The notes below the pieces were generated by a model. It was given only the letters and a program-made list of their open reading frames with translations, searched no databases and was not told the origin of the DNA. A stretch of 64,000 nt of DNA, taken from the NCBI RefSeq assembly GCF_018603435.1, contig NZ_CP075682.1:4340001-4404000 (forward strand). The letters run 5' to 3'. The number at the start of each line of letters is the position of its first letter. Position 1 is the first letter of the stretch. This document shows positions 24,069-34,153 of the stretch, piece by piece. The translations under genes were made by a program, and so were the position numbers. The stretch comes from Chryseobacterium sp. ZHDP1. Lineage in GTDB: Bacteria > Bacteroidota > Bacteroidia > Flavobacteriales > Weeksellaceae.

Positions 24069-26153
24069 ATGAAAGCAATTATTGCGGAAAAGCCCTCAGT
24101 AGCTTATGAGCTTGCACGTATCGTAGGTGCAACAGACAAAAAAGACGGATATTGTGAAGGCGGAGGTTTTCTGGTGACCTGGGCACTGGGACATCTGGTA
24201 GGTCCCGCTATGCCGGAAGATTATGGGATTAAGGGATTCAGTAGGGAATCCCTTCCCATTATTCCATCAAGATTCAAATTAATAGGAAGAAAAATAAAGT
24301 CGGGTAAAGGCCTTATTGACGATGAGGGATCGAAACGGCAGCTTGCAGTAGTTGAGTCTGTATTTAAGCGGTGCGAAAGTATAATCGTGGCGACTGATGC
24401 AGGGCGTGAGGGCGAAGTTATCTTCCGGTTTATCTACCAATATCTGGGCTGCACAAAGCCCTTTGAACGGCTTTGGATTAACAGCCTTACCGAAAAGGCC
24501 ATCATCGATGGATTCAAAAATCTCTTGCCGGGAAGTGATTTCAATGGTCTTTTTCTGGCCGGTAAGCAGCGGTCTGAATGCGATTGGCTTGTTGGAATAA
24601 ATGCTACGCAGGCGCTGACCGTTGCCTTGGGTGATGGACTTTTTTCTCTTGGAAGGGTACAGACGCCCACTCTTGCACTAATTTGTCAGCGTTTTCTAGC
24701 GTGTGAATCATTTGAGGTTAAAAACTACTTTCAGCTTGAACTTTCATCTATAAAAGAAGGTGCTCGTATTAAGAGTCTTTCGACAGATAAGTTTGAAGAT
24801 AAAGAAAAAGCTGAATCAGTAAAGAGGACCCTGGAACGTGTCGGAGTGGCAGAAGTAAAACAGGTAGAAAAGAAAGCTGGCACAAGTCAAGCGCCACTTC
24901 TATTTGATCTGACAGGACTGCAGAAAGAGGCGAATAAAAAGCTCGGCTACTCTGCTCAGCGGACCCTGGAAGTTGCCCAGCAACTTTACGAAAAAAAATT
25001 TATAACCTATCCTCGAACGGGATCCAAATATATTCCCGAAGATGTCTGGCCTGAAATACCTGCGCTGATTCTAGCCTTAGGTTCTCGATCTTCCTGCAAA
25101 GATGCTGTTGACACAATCAAGTGGGAACGCTACAACAGACACATTGTAAATGATGTAAAAGTCACAGACCATCATGGTATATTGATTACGGAAAATATTC
25201 CGACCCGATTGAACGCTGATGAGGATGCTCTCTATGATATGATCGCCAGGCGCGTGCTTGAAGCCGTTTCACCTACATGCCATAAAGAAATCACAGATGT
25301 GAAATTTGGTATTCTCCATTATGATTTCAATTTGAAAGTTGTCAAAATTGTTTCTGCAGGATGGAAAGTTGTTAACGGTGATTTTGATGAGGAAGGTGAT
25401 GATCTGGTCACTGATTTTCCAGATCTGCAAGTAGGAATCCAGGTTAAAATAGACAGTTTAGAGGTACTTCCAAAGAAGACCAAGCCTCCAACGCTATACA
25501 CGGAAGCTGATTTGCTTCATAAGATGGAAAATATTGGCGCTACGGTAGAAAATGAACAGGAGCGCAAGATGCTCAAAGGCTTAGGTATTGGAACGCCGGC
25601 AACAAGGGCTGCCGTGATTGAAACCTTAATTGACCGCGGGTACGTCAGAAGAGAAAGCAAGGCTATTGTCCCTACAGATAAGGGAATGCTTGTTTATGAA
25701 ATTGTAGCTGATAAGAAAATTGCTGATGCGGCAATGACTGCGCAGTGGGAAATTGCATTTGAGAAAATCGAAAATGGTGAACTGGATTCTGGGATTTTTC
25801 ATGCTGAGGTAGAGCTGATGGTACAGCAGGTTACTGATGAGCTGCTGAATATTAAAAGAAAATCATCGAATACCGTACATCTCAACTGCCCAAAATGCAC
25901 TTCCTCAGTAATTCTCGGAGAAAAAATAATCAGATGTACAGATCAGAATTGTGGCTGGAAATTATTCCGGAACATATGCGGCGTCCAGTTGCAATACAAA
26001 GAAATTGAAGCGCTTTTAACAAAACGGCGGACACCTTTAATAAAAAAAATGGTGGGTAGAAATAAGAAACCATTTAGTGCTTATATCTTACTGGACGGAT
26101 CTGGTTCGACCACTTTTGAATTTGAAGAAAAAAAGAAACATAAATACAAATAG
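24069..26153 (+). CDS. topB: DNA topoisomerase III-like type IA topoisomerase (Exc-like), module B
   Basis: A 694-residue enzyme if started at ATG 24069 (MKAIIAEKPSVAYELARIVG), the same length as the module A copy. It has the Toprim motif ATDAGREGEVIFRFIYQYL, the active-site region KKFITYPRTGSKYIPEDV, the GIGTPATRAAVIETL block and a four-Cys zinc element (CPKCTS, CTDQNCGW). It is followed by a strong terminator at 26176-26214, so the operon appears to end here. The same position in module A is followed by the ORF6N gene and the copper cassette. Confidence 0.92.
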   Translation: MKAIIAEKPSVAYELARIVGATDKKDGYCEGGGFLVTWALGHLVGPAMPEDYGIKGFSRESLPIIPSRFKLIGRKIKSGKGLIDDEGSKRQLAVVESVFKRCESIIVATDAGREGEVIFRFIYQYLGCTKPFERLWINSLTEKAIIDGFKNLLPGSDFNGLFLAGKQRSECDWLVGINATQALTVALGDGLFSLGRVQTPTLALICQRFLACESFEVKNYFQLELSSIKEGARIKSLSTDKFEDKEKAESVKRTLERVGVAEVKQVEKKAGTSQAPLLFDLTGLQKEANKKLGYSAQRTLEVAQQLYEKKFITYPRTGSKYIPEDVWPEIPALILALGSRSSCKDAVDTIKWERYNRHIVNDVKVTDHHGILITENIPTRLNADEDALYDMIARRVLEAVSPTCHKEITDVKFGILHYDFNLKVVKIVSAGWKVVNGDFDEEGDDLVTDFPDLQVGIQVKIDSLEVLPKKTKPPTLYTEADLLHKMENIGATVENEQERKMLKGLGIGTPATRAAVIETLIDRGYVRRESKAIVPTDKGMLVYEIVADKKIADAAMTAQWEIAFEKIENGELDSGIFHAEVELMVQQVTDELLNIKRKSSNTVHLNCPKCTSSVILGEKIIRCTDQNCGWKLFRNICGVQLQYKEIEALLTKRRTPLIKKMVGRNKKPFSAYILLDGSGSTTFEFEEKKKHKYK

Positions 26154-26175
26154 TTCATGATGTGATTTGGTTAGT

Positions 26176-26214
26176 GAAGCCTGGAGCCTTAAATGGTTCC
26201 GGGTTTCTTTTTTT
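26176..26214 (+). terminator. Rho-independent terminator after topB, module B
   Basis: Arms GAAGCCTGGAGCC (26176-26188) and GGTTCCGGGTTTC (26195-26207) form a 13-bp stem with three G-U pairs and a 6-nt loop, followed by seven T residues. Confidence 0.88.
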
Positions 26215-26327
26215 ATAAGGTTTTAGGAATATCGATGCAAGGATAGGAACGGATAGGACACAATGCCAACAGTGCAGCTCAACCAAGCTAGGTTTACCGC
26301 TATAAAACTTATAAAAATTATAGCGAT

Positions 26328-26765
26328 ATGAAAAAGCATAACCAGGATTATTCCTATTACAAATTAAAGTTGCAGGATCACATTGATTCAAGTTTTCCTG
26401 AAAGATCTGCTGATACAAATTTTATTGAGCAGCGCGCCAGGTGGGCAGCAAACGCATACGATGGCGCATTTAGGGCAGGCAATCCTATTAACGAATGTAA
26501 TGAGATCGCCGACGGTATTCTTTATGAGGGATTGCACTTTTCTAAATTTGATTCTCTGTTTGAGGTGCTGTCCTACGAATTTTCTGATGTTTTTGATGAA
26601 CTTGATTATCGCGATTTTGCACTGAAGATCCTTCCAAAATGCCAGGAATGCTTTGAGCATTATGAATTGACTGATGATTTCGCCTATACAACTGATTACG
26701 ATCTGCTGTATACGGAGCTAACAGGTTTTATTGCTATTTGGATTGAGCAAAATGGTATTCGATAA
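26328..26765 (+). CDS. DUF1896-like small ICE protein, module B
   Basis: A 145-residue protein, starting MKKHNQDYSYYKLKLQDHIDSSFPE, with the same length and plan as 1806-2243. Conserved blocks are RARWAANAYDGAF, NPINECNEIADGILYEGLHFSKFDSLFEVL and the end YELTDDFAYTTDYDLLYTELTGFIAIWIEQNGIR. It starts 174 bp after topB and overlaps the methylase/helicase start by 14 bp. The family is known only from mobile elements of Bacteroidota. No motif suggests an activity. Confidence 0.8.
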   Translation: MKKHNQDYSYYKLKLQDHIDSSFPERSADTNFIEQRARWAANAYDGAFRAGNPINECNEIADGILYEGLHFSKFDSLFEVLSYEFSDVFDELDYRDFALKILPKCQECFEHYELTDDFAYTTDYDLLYTELTGFIAIWIEQNGIR

Positions 26766-29700
26766 GAAACGCCATTTACGGCAGAACATTGATGCCATCA
26801 GAACAAGTTTCAGTATTGAAAAGGAGGGGCGGGAAGCAACCGAGCACGAAAAACTGCTGCTACGTAATTTTGCGGGATTTGGAGGCTTGAAATTTATCTT
26901 AAATCCCGTCTCATTACCGGATGACATCAATGGCTGGAAGGTTTCTGATCGGCCTTATTTTGCGATGACGCAGGAATTATTTACGCTCATCAGAGAAAAT
27001 ACAGAAGATCAAAGTAAGTATGCCGACTATGTGGCAAAAATTAAGGGTTCTATTCTAGATGCATTTTACACACCGAAAGAGATTAGCGGCAGCATAGCAA
27101 AGGCAATACTGGAAACGGGAATAGATATTGGTAGCATGCTTGAGCCATCGGCCGGTGTAGGAGCTTTTATTGAACCCTTTAGAGAACTGGATCATGTAAA
27201 TATTTGTGCTTATGAACAGGACTTAATAACGGGGAAAATCCTGAAAAATTTGTATGGTTCCCATGCTGAAATCAGAATAGACAGCTTTGAGAATATTGGA
27301 GAAGGAGATACAGGATATGATGTCGTTATCGGTAATATTCCGTTCGGAACTACTTCAATATTTGATCTAACTTATTCAAGGGGCACAGATAAGGTCCGGA
27401 AATTTGCTGCGCAGAGCGTTCATAATTATTTCTTTTTAAAAGCTACCGATAAACTGCGCGAAGGAGGGCTGCTAGCATTTATAACTTCGCAAGGGGTTCT
27501 GAACAGTCCTTCCAACTATCCGATCCGTGAAGCATTGATGCGTGAGCACAGTCTGGTGGCTGCGCTACGGTTACCAAATAATCTATTTGAAGAAAGTGGT
27601 ACGTCTGTGGGGACAGACCTCATTGTTCTGCAAAAAAAAACACAACCTCGGTCCTTTTCTATTCGTGCACGCGATTTTATGGGGACTACAGAAAACTGCA
27701 ACCTCTTTTTTTATAATCCAAACTACATTATTGCTACGCGTTCTTTTCAGGATACTGATCAATATGGGAAGCCGACAACGGTGCATGTGCATGATGGTGG
27801 AGTTGCTGGAATTGCAAAGGATGTTCATCTAAAGCTTTCAGAGGCTTTCCTGCAGTATTTCAACCGCGAGCTTTATGATGAACACAGCATGAAAGAGGTT
27901 GGTAATAAATTGACATCAGAACGAATTCTAAATACTCCAAAAAGCGTAAAACCTGATGCTAGTAATTCTGAAACAGTGACTCAACTAAGCCTTTTTTCCG
28001 ATCAGATTATTGATGATTTATCGGTTAAAAAGGCAAAGAAAAGTAGGAAAAGCACAGGCCAAAGTAAGATTACAAATTTTCAGCAGCTTTCCTTTTTTGA
28101 TGCAGATGAAGTCAATACAAGTCATAATAAACCGCGACGGGCAAGTAGATCGGATCAGAAAGAAAGTGTGCAAAAAAAGCCTCTAGCAACAAACTTAACG
28201 AAACCTAAAGAGGTCGCATCGTTATTTCATGAACTACCTGACAATGCGGTGTTAAAAAATGAGGTAAGAGCCTTTGACGGTGAAGTGAAGGCATTTTACC
28301 GTGAAGATACTATAATTATTTCGGGTAGCAGTATCGGGAAACTAAAAATTAACCGTCGTGATGGGAGCTATATTTTTCATCCACTTGAATTATCCAAAAA
28401 GGATCAGGAGCGAATCCAGAGCTATATCAACCTAAGGGATAGCTACCATTCGCTGTATGAAATTGAAGCTAGAAGTAGAGCGGAGGATAAAGAGGGGCGA
28501 CAGCTTTTAAATAGGACATATGATGAGTTTACTGGACGGTATGGAAATTTAAATATAGCCGAAAATATTAGATTCATTAAAATGGACTCTTCCGGAAATG
28601 AAGTTCCTTTTCTTGAGCGGGTGGTTGGTGGTGTCATCCATAAGGCAGATATTTTTACACATCCAGTTAGTTTCTCCACGGCAGAAGTTGCTGTAAGCAG
28701 CGCTTCAGAGGCTTTGTCGGCTTCACTTAATCAAACAGGCTCCGTAGATCTTGCTTTTATGATTCAGGTGAGCGGCCTTTCCGAAAACGAATTACGGAAA
28801 GATCTGCAGGGCCAAATTTTCTTCAATCCGTTATCTGGTGAATTGGAAGTATCTCAGAAATTTCTTGCTGGAAATGTTGTTTTAAAAGCGACGCAACTGA
28901 ATGATTACCTTGCTAACCATCCAGAAGACATGGAAGCCCGGCAGAGTCTGGAAGCGCTTGAAAAAGTCATTCCTGAACCGATTAAATTTGAGGAGCTAGA
29001 TTTTAACTTGGGGGAGCGGTGGATCGACACAGAAATTTATAACCGTTTCGCAAGCCATCTCTTTGACACCGATGTACGGATTTACTATTCAGAGAGCAGC
29101 GATGATTTTTCTGTAAATGCAAAATCCAGCAATATTAGGATTTCAGAAAAATACGCTATTAAATCTGAGAACCGGACATTTGATGGTTTGAACCTTCTGC
29201 GGCATGCTCTTGTTAATACCACTCCGGATATCACCAAAACTGAGTACTTAGCGGATGGGAATGCCATCAAGGTCAAGGATATGGATGCTATCCAGATGGC
29301 CAATGGCAAAATTGATGAGATCCGGCATGAATTTACTGATTGGCTTTATCAGCAGGACGATAATTTTAAAAGGGAACTTACCGGAAGATATAACGAGCTT
29401 TTTAATTGTCATGTCAGACCGTATTATGATGGTAGCCATCAAACATTTCCAGGGCTTGACCGCAGGGCAGTAGGCATAGAGGATCTGTATCAAAGTCAGA
29501 AAGATGCTATTTACATGCTTAAAAGTAATAACGGCGGTATCTGTGATCATGAAGTTGGGGGAGGCAAGACACTTATTATGTGTGTAGGAGCGCAAGAAAT
29601 GAAAAGGTTGGGGCTAGTTCACAAGCCAATGATCATAGCGCTAAAGGCCAATGTTCACGAGATTGCAGAAACCTATCGAAAAGCTTATCCTTTCGCAAAG

Positions 29701-32073
29701 ATATTATACCCCGGTAAAAAGGACTTCACACCCCAGAAAAGGCTTAAGATTTTTGGCGATATCAAGAACAATGATTGGGACTGCATTATCCTCACACATG
29801 ACCAGTTTGGTATGATCCCCCAATCAACAGAATTGCAGAAAGAGATACTTCAAGCGGAACTGATGTCTGTGGAGCAAAATCTTGACGCACTGCGCAGTCA
29901 GGGGAAAGATGTATCTGGTGCAATGATGAAAGGTGTAGAAATCCGGAAGAAAAACTTAGCTGTGAAGCTTAAGACACTGGAGCATGATATCGAAAACCGA
30001 AAGGATGACGTCGTCGACTTTAAAATGATGGGTATTGATCATATTTTTGTTGATGAGAGCCATAAATTCAAAAATCTCATGTTCAATACGCGTCATGAGC
30101 GCGTCGCTGGATTGGGCAATGTACAAGGTAGCCAAAAGGCACTCAACCTCCTTTTTGCCATCCGTACAATTCAGGAAAGAAATGGGAAAGATCTTGGTGC
30201 AACTTTTCTTTCTGGAACCACTATTTCAAATTCACTTACAGAGTTATACTGCCTTTTTAAATTTTTAAGACCAAAAGCGCTGGAAAGACAGGGGATTAAT
30301 TGTTTTGATGCATGGGCTGCTATTTATGCCCGTAAATCGATAGATTATGAATTCTCTGTTGCCAATAATATCGTTCAGAAGGAGCGGTTCAGACATTTTA
30401 TAAAAGTGCCCGAACTGTCCCAATTTTACACCGAAATCACCGATTACCGTACTGCGGCTGATATCGGAATTGATAGGCCGATAAAAAATGAGATCCTCTA
30501 CAATATACCGCCGACCCCGGATCAGGAAATTTTCATTAAAAAGTTGATGGAGTTTGCAAAGAGTGGCAATGCTGAGTTACTTGGTAGAGCTCCGCTAACG
30601 CCGACAGAGCAGAAAGCCAAGATGTTGATCGCGACAGATTTTGCAAGGAAAATGTCCCTTGATATGCGGCTTATATCTTCGCGATATACAGACGATCCGA
30701 GAAACAAAGCTTCTGTTTGTGCAGCAAATATTGCAAAATATTATAAAAATTTCAATGCCCAAAAAGGCACTCAATTTGTTTTTTCAGACCTCGGCACTTT
30801 TAAACCGGGCGAGTGGAACATATACAGCGAGATTAAGCGGAAACTTGTCGAAGATCATGGGATACCAGCAGAGCAGATCCGCTTTATTCAGGAAGCAAAA
30901 ACGGAGGATCAGCGTAAAGAACTGATCAAAGCTACCAATGAAGGGAAAATTAGGGTACTTTCTGGATCGACAGAAATGCTCGGAACGGGGGTAAATGCCC
31001 AAAAGAGGGCAGTAGCTGTGCATCATCTGGATATTCCATGGCGGCCTTCAGATCTGGAGCAGAGAGACGGTCGCGCTGTTCGAAAAGGCAATGAGATTGC
31101 TAAATTTTTTGCTGACAATAAGGTCGATGTTTTTATTTATGCTGTTGAAAAATCATTGGATGCGTACAAATTTAATACACTAGCAAATAAGCAGCGTTTT
31201 ATCGGACAGTTAAAGAGTAATACCATCGCAGTACGGATACTTGATGAAGGAGGAATGGATGAAGTTTCGGGTATGAATTTTTCCGAGTATGTGGCTTTAT
31301 TATCAGGTAATACCGATCTATTGGAAAAAGCGAAAGTCGAAAAGAAAATTTCTGTTCTTGAAAGTGAGAAACATGCTTTCTTACGATCAAAGTGGAGTTC
31401 CAGTTCAAAATTGGAAAGTCTGCAAGAAGAACTTGAAGGGAGAAAGTCGCGGTTAGCAAGGTTAAATGTAGACTGGGAAAACTATCGAAATCGTGTCCAA
31501 AAATCGCAAGACGGAAAAGTTTTGAACCCGATCGTCTTGGATGGCGTGCGCCGGGATCCAGATGTTAAAGAAATAGGTGCAAAGCTAGCTAAACTTGCAG
31601 CGGCTTCAAGGACCGGCGGAGATTACGAAGAGATAGGCTCTTTGTATGGCTTTAGACTGCTTGTAAAAACGGAAATGACACAGAAAGATGAATCTAGCCC
31701 TATTCAAAGAGATAATAGGTTCTTTGTCTGTGGTGAAGGAAATATTAAGTATACGCACAATAATGGTATTATGGCAAGCGATCCCGAGCGGGCAAGCTTA
31801 AATTTTATTAGTGCCCTTCAAAAACTTCCTGGACTCATTGACGAAGAGAAAAAGAAGATAAATCAGCTAAAAGCTGACCAGATTGTATTAAATGATATTG
31901 TAAATGGCAGTTGGAACAAAGAAAAAGTGCTTGCAGCTCTGAAAACTGAACTCGCCGCTGTGGAAAGAAAAATACAGTCATCATTGGAGGTAAAAGATGA
32001 TAGTGATAGCGGTAGACATATTAAAGCAGAAGCTGAAATAAAACTCAAAAATTCCTCTGCCTTTAAATTATAG
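26752..32073 (+). CDS. Giant N6-DNA methylase/SF2 helicase-like ICE protein, module B
   Basis: A 1773-residue protein started at ATG 26752 (MVFDKKRHLRQNIDAI); an in-frame TTG 21 bp upstream is not needed, and the module A homologue starts at the same place. N-terminal methylase part: LEPSAGVGAFIEPF (SAM site, about residue 140) and YDVVIGNIPFGTTS (NIPF variant of NPPF, about 195). The middle (about 430-850) is variable. C-terminal helicase part: DHEVGGGKTLIMC (Walker A, about 940), DHIFVDESHKFKN (motif II), SGTTISNS, and GTGVNAQKRAVAVHHLDIPWRPSDLEQRDGRAVR (motif VI). The last 300 residues are coiled-coil-like. It is a hallmark of CTnDOT-type ICEs, and might protect or unwind transferred DNA. 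Whether NIPF supports methylation is untested. Confidence 0.9.
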   Translation: MVFDKKRHLRQNIDAIRTSFSIEKEGREATEHEKLLLRNFAGFGGLKFILNPVSLPDDINGWKVSDRPYFAMTQELFTLIRENTEDQSKYADYVAKIKGSILDAFYTPKEISGSIAKAILETGIDIGSMLEPSAGVGAFIEPFRELDHVNICAYEQDLITGKILKNLYGSHAEIRIDSFENIGEGDTGYDVVIGNIPFGTTSIFDLTYSRGTDKVRKFAAQSVHNYFFLKATDKLREGGLLAFITSQGVLNSPSNYPIREALMREHSLVAALRLPNNLFEESGTSVGTDLIVLQKKTQPRSFSIRARDFMGTTENCNLFFYNPNYIIATRSFQDTDQYGKPTTVHVHDGGVAGIAKDVHLKLSEAFLQYFNRELYDEHSMKEVGNKLTSERILNTPKSVKPDASNSETVTQLSLFSDQIIDDLSVKKAKKSRKSTGQSKITNFQQLSFFDADEVNTSHNKPRRASRSDQKESVQKKPLATNLTKPKEVASLFHELPDNAVLKNEVRAFDGEVKAFYREDTIIISGSSIGKLKINRRDGSYIFHPLELSKKDQERIQSYINLRDSYHSLYEIEARSRAEDKEGRQLLNRTYDEFTGRYGNLNIAENIRFIKMDSSGNEVPFLERVVGGVIHKADIFTHPVSFSTAEVAVSSASEALSASLNQTGSVDLAFMIQVSGLSENELRKDLQGQIFFNPLSGELEVSQKFLAGNVVLKATQLNDYLANHPEDMEARQSLEALEKVIPEPIKFEELDFNLGERWIDTEIYNRFASHLFDTDVRIYYSESSDDFSVNAKSSNIRISEKYAIKSENRTFDGLNLLRHALVNTTPDITKTEYLADGNAIKVKDMDAIQMANGKIDEIRHEFTDWLYQQDDNFKRELTGRYNELFNCHVRPYYDGSHQTFPGLDRRAVGIEDLYQSQKDAIYMLKSNNGGICDHEVGGGKTLIMCVGAQEMKRLGLVHKPMIIALKANVHEIAETYRKAYPFAKILYPGKKDFTPQKRLKIFGDIKNNDWDCIILTHDQFGMIPQSTELQKEILQAELMSVEQNLDALRSQGKDVSGAMMKGVEIRKKNLAVKLKTLEHDIENRKDDVVDFKMMGIDHIFVDESHKFKNLMFNTRHERVAGLGNVQGSQKALNLLFAIRTIQERNGKDLGATFLSGTTISNSLTELYCLFKFLRPKALERQGINCFDAWAAIYARKSIDYEFSVANNIVQKERFRHFIKVPELSQFYTEITDYRTAADIGIDRPIKNEILYNIPPTPDQEIFIKKLMEFAKSGNAELLGRAPLTPTEQKAKMLIATDFARKMSLDMRLISSRYTDDPRNKASVCAANIAKYYKNFNAQKGTQFVFSDLGTFKPGEWNIYSEIKRKLVEDHGIPAEQIRFIQEAKTEDQRKELIKATNEGKIRVLSGSTEMLGTGVNAQKRAVAVHHLDIPWRPSDLEQRDGRAVRKGNEIAKFFADNKVDVFIYAVEKSLDAYKFNTLANKQRFIGQLKSNTIAVRILDEGGMDEVSGMNFSEYVALLSGNTDLLEKAKVEKKISVLESEKHAFLRSKWSSSSKLESLQEELEGRKSRLARLNVDWENYRNRVQKSQDGKVLNPIVLDGVRRDPDVKEIGAKLAKLAAASRTGGDYEEIGSLYGFRLLVKTEMTQKDESSPIQRDNRFFVCGEGNIKYTHNNGIMASDPERASLNFISALQKLPGLIDEEKKKINQLKADQIVLNDIVNGSWNKEKVLAALKTELAAVERKIQSSLEVKDDSDSGRHIKAEAEIKLKNSSAFKL

Positions 32074-32311
32074 GAGGAGAGCCAACACTTTTGCTGTAAG
32101 TTTCTTTCGGTAAAACTTTTACAATTTTTATGTACTGAAAATGAATAGAATAGCCTTTTTAGACTGCTCCGCAATTTAATAGCCTATTAACAAAATTATC
32201 GTGGTAATTTATTATTTAGATCAATTCAATTCCCAAAAGTAAGGCAACACCGCATGCATTGGCTATTTTTTCTTATATTGGAATTAGTATAAAGTACAAG
32301 AGACCATTATT

Positions 32312-33052
32312 ATGAAAAGTATCAATCAACGTTTGTTTCATAGAGTAAAATCGATTTTAAACATAGGATCGATATTTAGGGCTATAATTATAATCGTTGC
32401 CATGTGCATGTTTGTGCTATCCAGTATCGCCTTTTTTTCAATACAAAAAACGCTCTGCCGAAATCATTTCGAATTTTCACCGGATGGTATTAATTTTTAC
32501 ATTAATCAATTCGCTAAATATAACGGATTATTTGCCGCAACAATAACACTCATTGTCGCTTATTATGGTATTGAAAGGCTTAGGGCTGCGGAAAGGGCAA
32601 ATATTGATAAAGTTCGGCTTGATAGATATTCTGATTGGAAAACGATTACTGATACCAGGCTTGATGTTGTAAAAGATGACAATCCTCTATTTAGAAGAGA
32701 GTTTATTAATATTAGATATCAGCTTTTTGAAGATTTATATCCCGCTTTTGCGATTGAAAATAAAAAGCAATTACAAGCTCTTTTTAACAAATATTTTGTG
32801 AATTTAATCCCAGCATTTGAATCAAATAATAAAAAACAACAAGGTTGCGGAGGAATATACCAATCTGCAACATATACTTATTTTGGTCAAAATTTTCTTT
32901 TTGTTTTCCTTGGAAGTGTAATCGGAGTGAAGTATGATAATGCGACGGAAGATCTTTTGGAAATGTATCTTGCAAGTCTTCCGAGCGACAGAATTATAGA
33001 TTCTCTCGCATATCAAAGCGCTTTAGAGCGCTACATTAAATACAATAATTAA
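32312..33052 (+). CDS. Unknown membrane protein, two TM helices
   Basis: A 246-residue protein that I do not recognise. Two hydrophobic helices are visible (about residues 24-46 and 72-90), separated by a short external loop with Cys (KTLCRNHFEFSPDG). The remaining 150 residues are probably cytoplasmic and rich in Tyr, Phe and Lys. Its final part (TEDLLEMYLASLPSDRIIDSLAYQSALERY) looks helical. It is the first gene of the accessory region after the methylase/helicase and is followed 33 bp later by 33086-33622, so the two may form a unit. Strong A+T bias suggests recent acquisition. Confidence 0.6.
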   Translation: MKSINQRLFHRVKSILNIGSIFRAIIIIVAMCMFVLSSIAFFSIQKTLCRNHFEFSPDGINFYINQFAKYNGLFAATITLIVAYYGIERLRAAERANIDKVRLDRYSDWKTITDTRLDVVKDDNPLFRREFINIRYQLFEDLYPAFAIENKKQLQALFNKYFVNLIPAFESNNKKQQGCGGIYQSATYTYFGQNFLFVFLGSVIGVKYDNATEDLLEMYLASLPSDRIIDSLAYQSALERYIKYNN

Positions 33053-33085
33053 TTTACCCTTTTCTCACAAAATAATAAAGCAATC

Positions 33086-33622
33086 ATGAAGGATTATTAT
33101 CGCCTAACAACTTCCAAAAAGCAAGAGATAGCTCAAAACTTAATTGATATTTTTGAGAAAGATATCATACCTTCAGCCGATACAATAACCTTTATCTGTA
33201 ACTGGGTCTATACGGACCGAAGTGAAAAATTTAAGGCTTATTATGATGTGTGGGATATTGTATTAAGAAATTTCATCCCAAAGACAAAACCTATACTGAT
33301 CAGAAGCATTCCCCGTAGATCTAAAGCAGAATACATTGCGAGCTTTACAAATACGGCATATTCGGCTGTAAGATTCGGTGAGCGAAAAGGCTATTGGATT
33401 ATATGCGATACAAAAGATTGTTTGCCATCATTGGAAATTAATAAAGGGAAATACAGAAATACCTTTTACCCCCTTAGCGATGTACTAAAAAAAGCAAAAG
33501 CTAATGGCGGGTACGGTTTTTCTGACCGATTTCTACGAAATTACGGCGGAGAAGACGAATACATTATGAAAATAGACTATTCAGTGATGCAACTATTAAA
33601 ATACATAGACTATAAGTACTAG
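33086..33622 (+). CDS. Unknown protein, 178 residues
   Basis: Starts MKDYYRLTTSKKQEIAQNLIDIF and has no signal or TM segment. Visible features: RSIPRRSKAEYIASFTNTAYSA, GERKGYWIICDTKDCLPSLE, and the Gly-rich KANGGYGFSDRFLRNYGGEDEY. I do not recognise the family. It follows the membrane protein gene closely and its 3' end overlaps the convergent nuclease-like gene by 4 bp (33619-33622). Its pairing with a membrane protein beside a defence operon is suggestive but proves nothing. Confidence 0.55.
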   Translation: MKDYYRLTTSKKQEIAQNLIDIFEKDIIPSADTITFICNWVYTDRSEKFKAYYDVWDIVLRNFIPKTKPILIRSIPRRSKAEYIASFTNTAYSAVRFGERKGYWIICDTKDCLPSLEINKGKYRNTFYPLSDVLKKAKANGGYGFSDRFLRNYGGEDEYIMKIDYSVMQLLKYIDYKY

Positions 33623-34149
33623 ACTAAGTTCTCTTCCAAGAATTCTCTGCCGTTTTGGAAAAAACGAATCTCGAATTTGCCCGTATTTTTTTTTGTTCCA
33701 AAAATTATTGCTACACCTAATTTGTAATTGTAATGATTGCCAAGAAAATCAATGGTTAGGTGTTCAAGTTTAATCAGGTCAAATTCTTTATGTTTTCTTG
33801 TATGGCTGTCCTTTTTTACTTCGATTACAACTAAGTTATGGTCGTTTGTCTGCCTTCGATGAATAATGATGTCAGGACTTATTTTGTAATTATCATTTTC
33901 ATTTGGTTTAAAACCTATTTCCATCATGCGATTTTCTGCTATATCCAGCGCTTTCCTATCATTTGGCTTATCTATGTCACCATTATATTCGGGATCAACG
34001 TCGAACTGGGGGAAAAAAGGCTTTAAATAAAAGGCCAGATGAGTAGAAATATTAAGTTCATTAAGACCTCTTGCTAGATTACCAGTTTCTTTTTCAAGTA
34101 GAACATTTATGGCGTCTTTGATATTTTTTACAATGATTTCTATTTTCAT
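33619..34149 (-). CDS. PD-(D/E)XK nuclease-like protein, downstream partner of the STAND gene
   Basis: A 176-residue protein that starts 4 bp after the end of the 1629-residue protease-STAND gene, so the two are almost certainly co-transcribed. It shows the restriction-endonuclease-like layout: an N-terminal helix with Glu31 (LNELNISTHLAFYLKP), KISPDIIIHRR (Asp93), NLVVIEVKKDS (Glu110-x-Lys112), and a following helix (KEFDLIKLEHLTIDFLG). The end (YKLGVAIIFGTKKNTGKFEIRFFQNG) fits a core beta sheet. It would be a small metal-dependent nuclease-fold protein, perhaps the effector or a regulator of the STAND system. Activity is inferred from the motif. Confidence 0.65.
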   Translation of the reverse strand: MKIEIIVKNIKDAINVLLEKETGNLARGLNELNISTHLAFYLKPFFPQFDVDPEYNGDIDKPNDRKALDIAENRMMEIGFKPNENDNYKISPDIIIHRRQTNDHNLVVIEVKKDSHTRKHKEFDLIKLEHLTIDFLGNHYNYKLGVAIIFGTKKNTGKFEIRFFQNGREFLEENLV

Positions 34150-34153
34150 ATTT

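Noticed and set aside
26731..26751. Upstream TTG start for the module B methylase/helicase
   Set aside because: The module A homologue begins at the equivalent of ATG 26752, with the same 14-bp overlap with DUF1896.
27516..31459. Minus-strand ORFs of 60-115 codons opposite the module B methylase/helicase
   Set aside because: They are antisense shadows without motifs; the plus strand has clear helicase and methylase signatures throughout.
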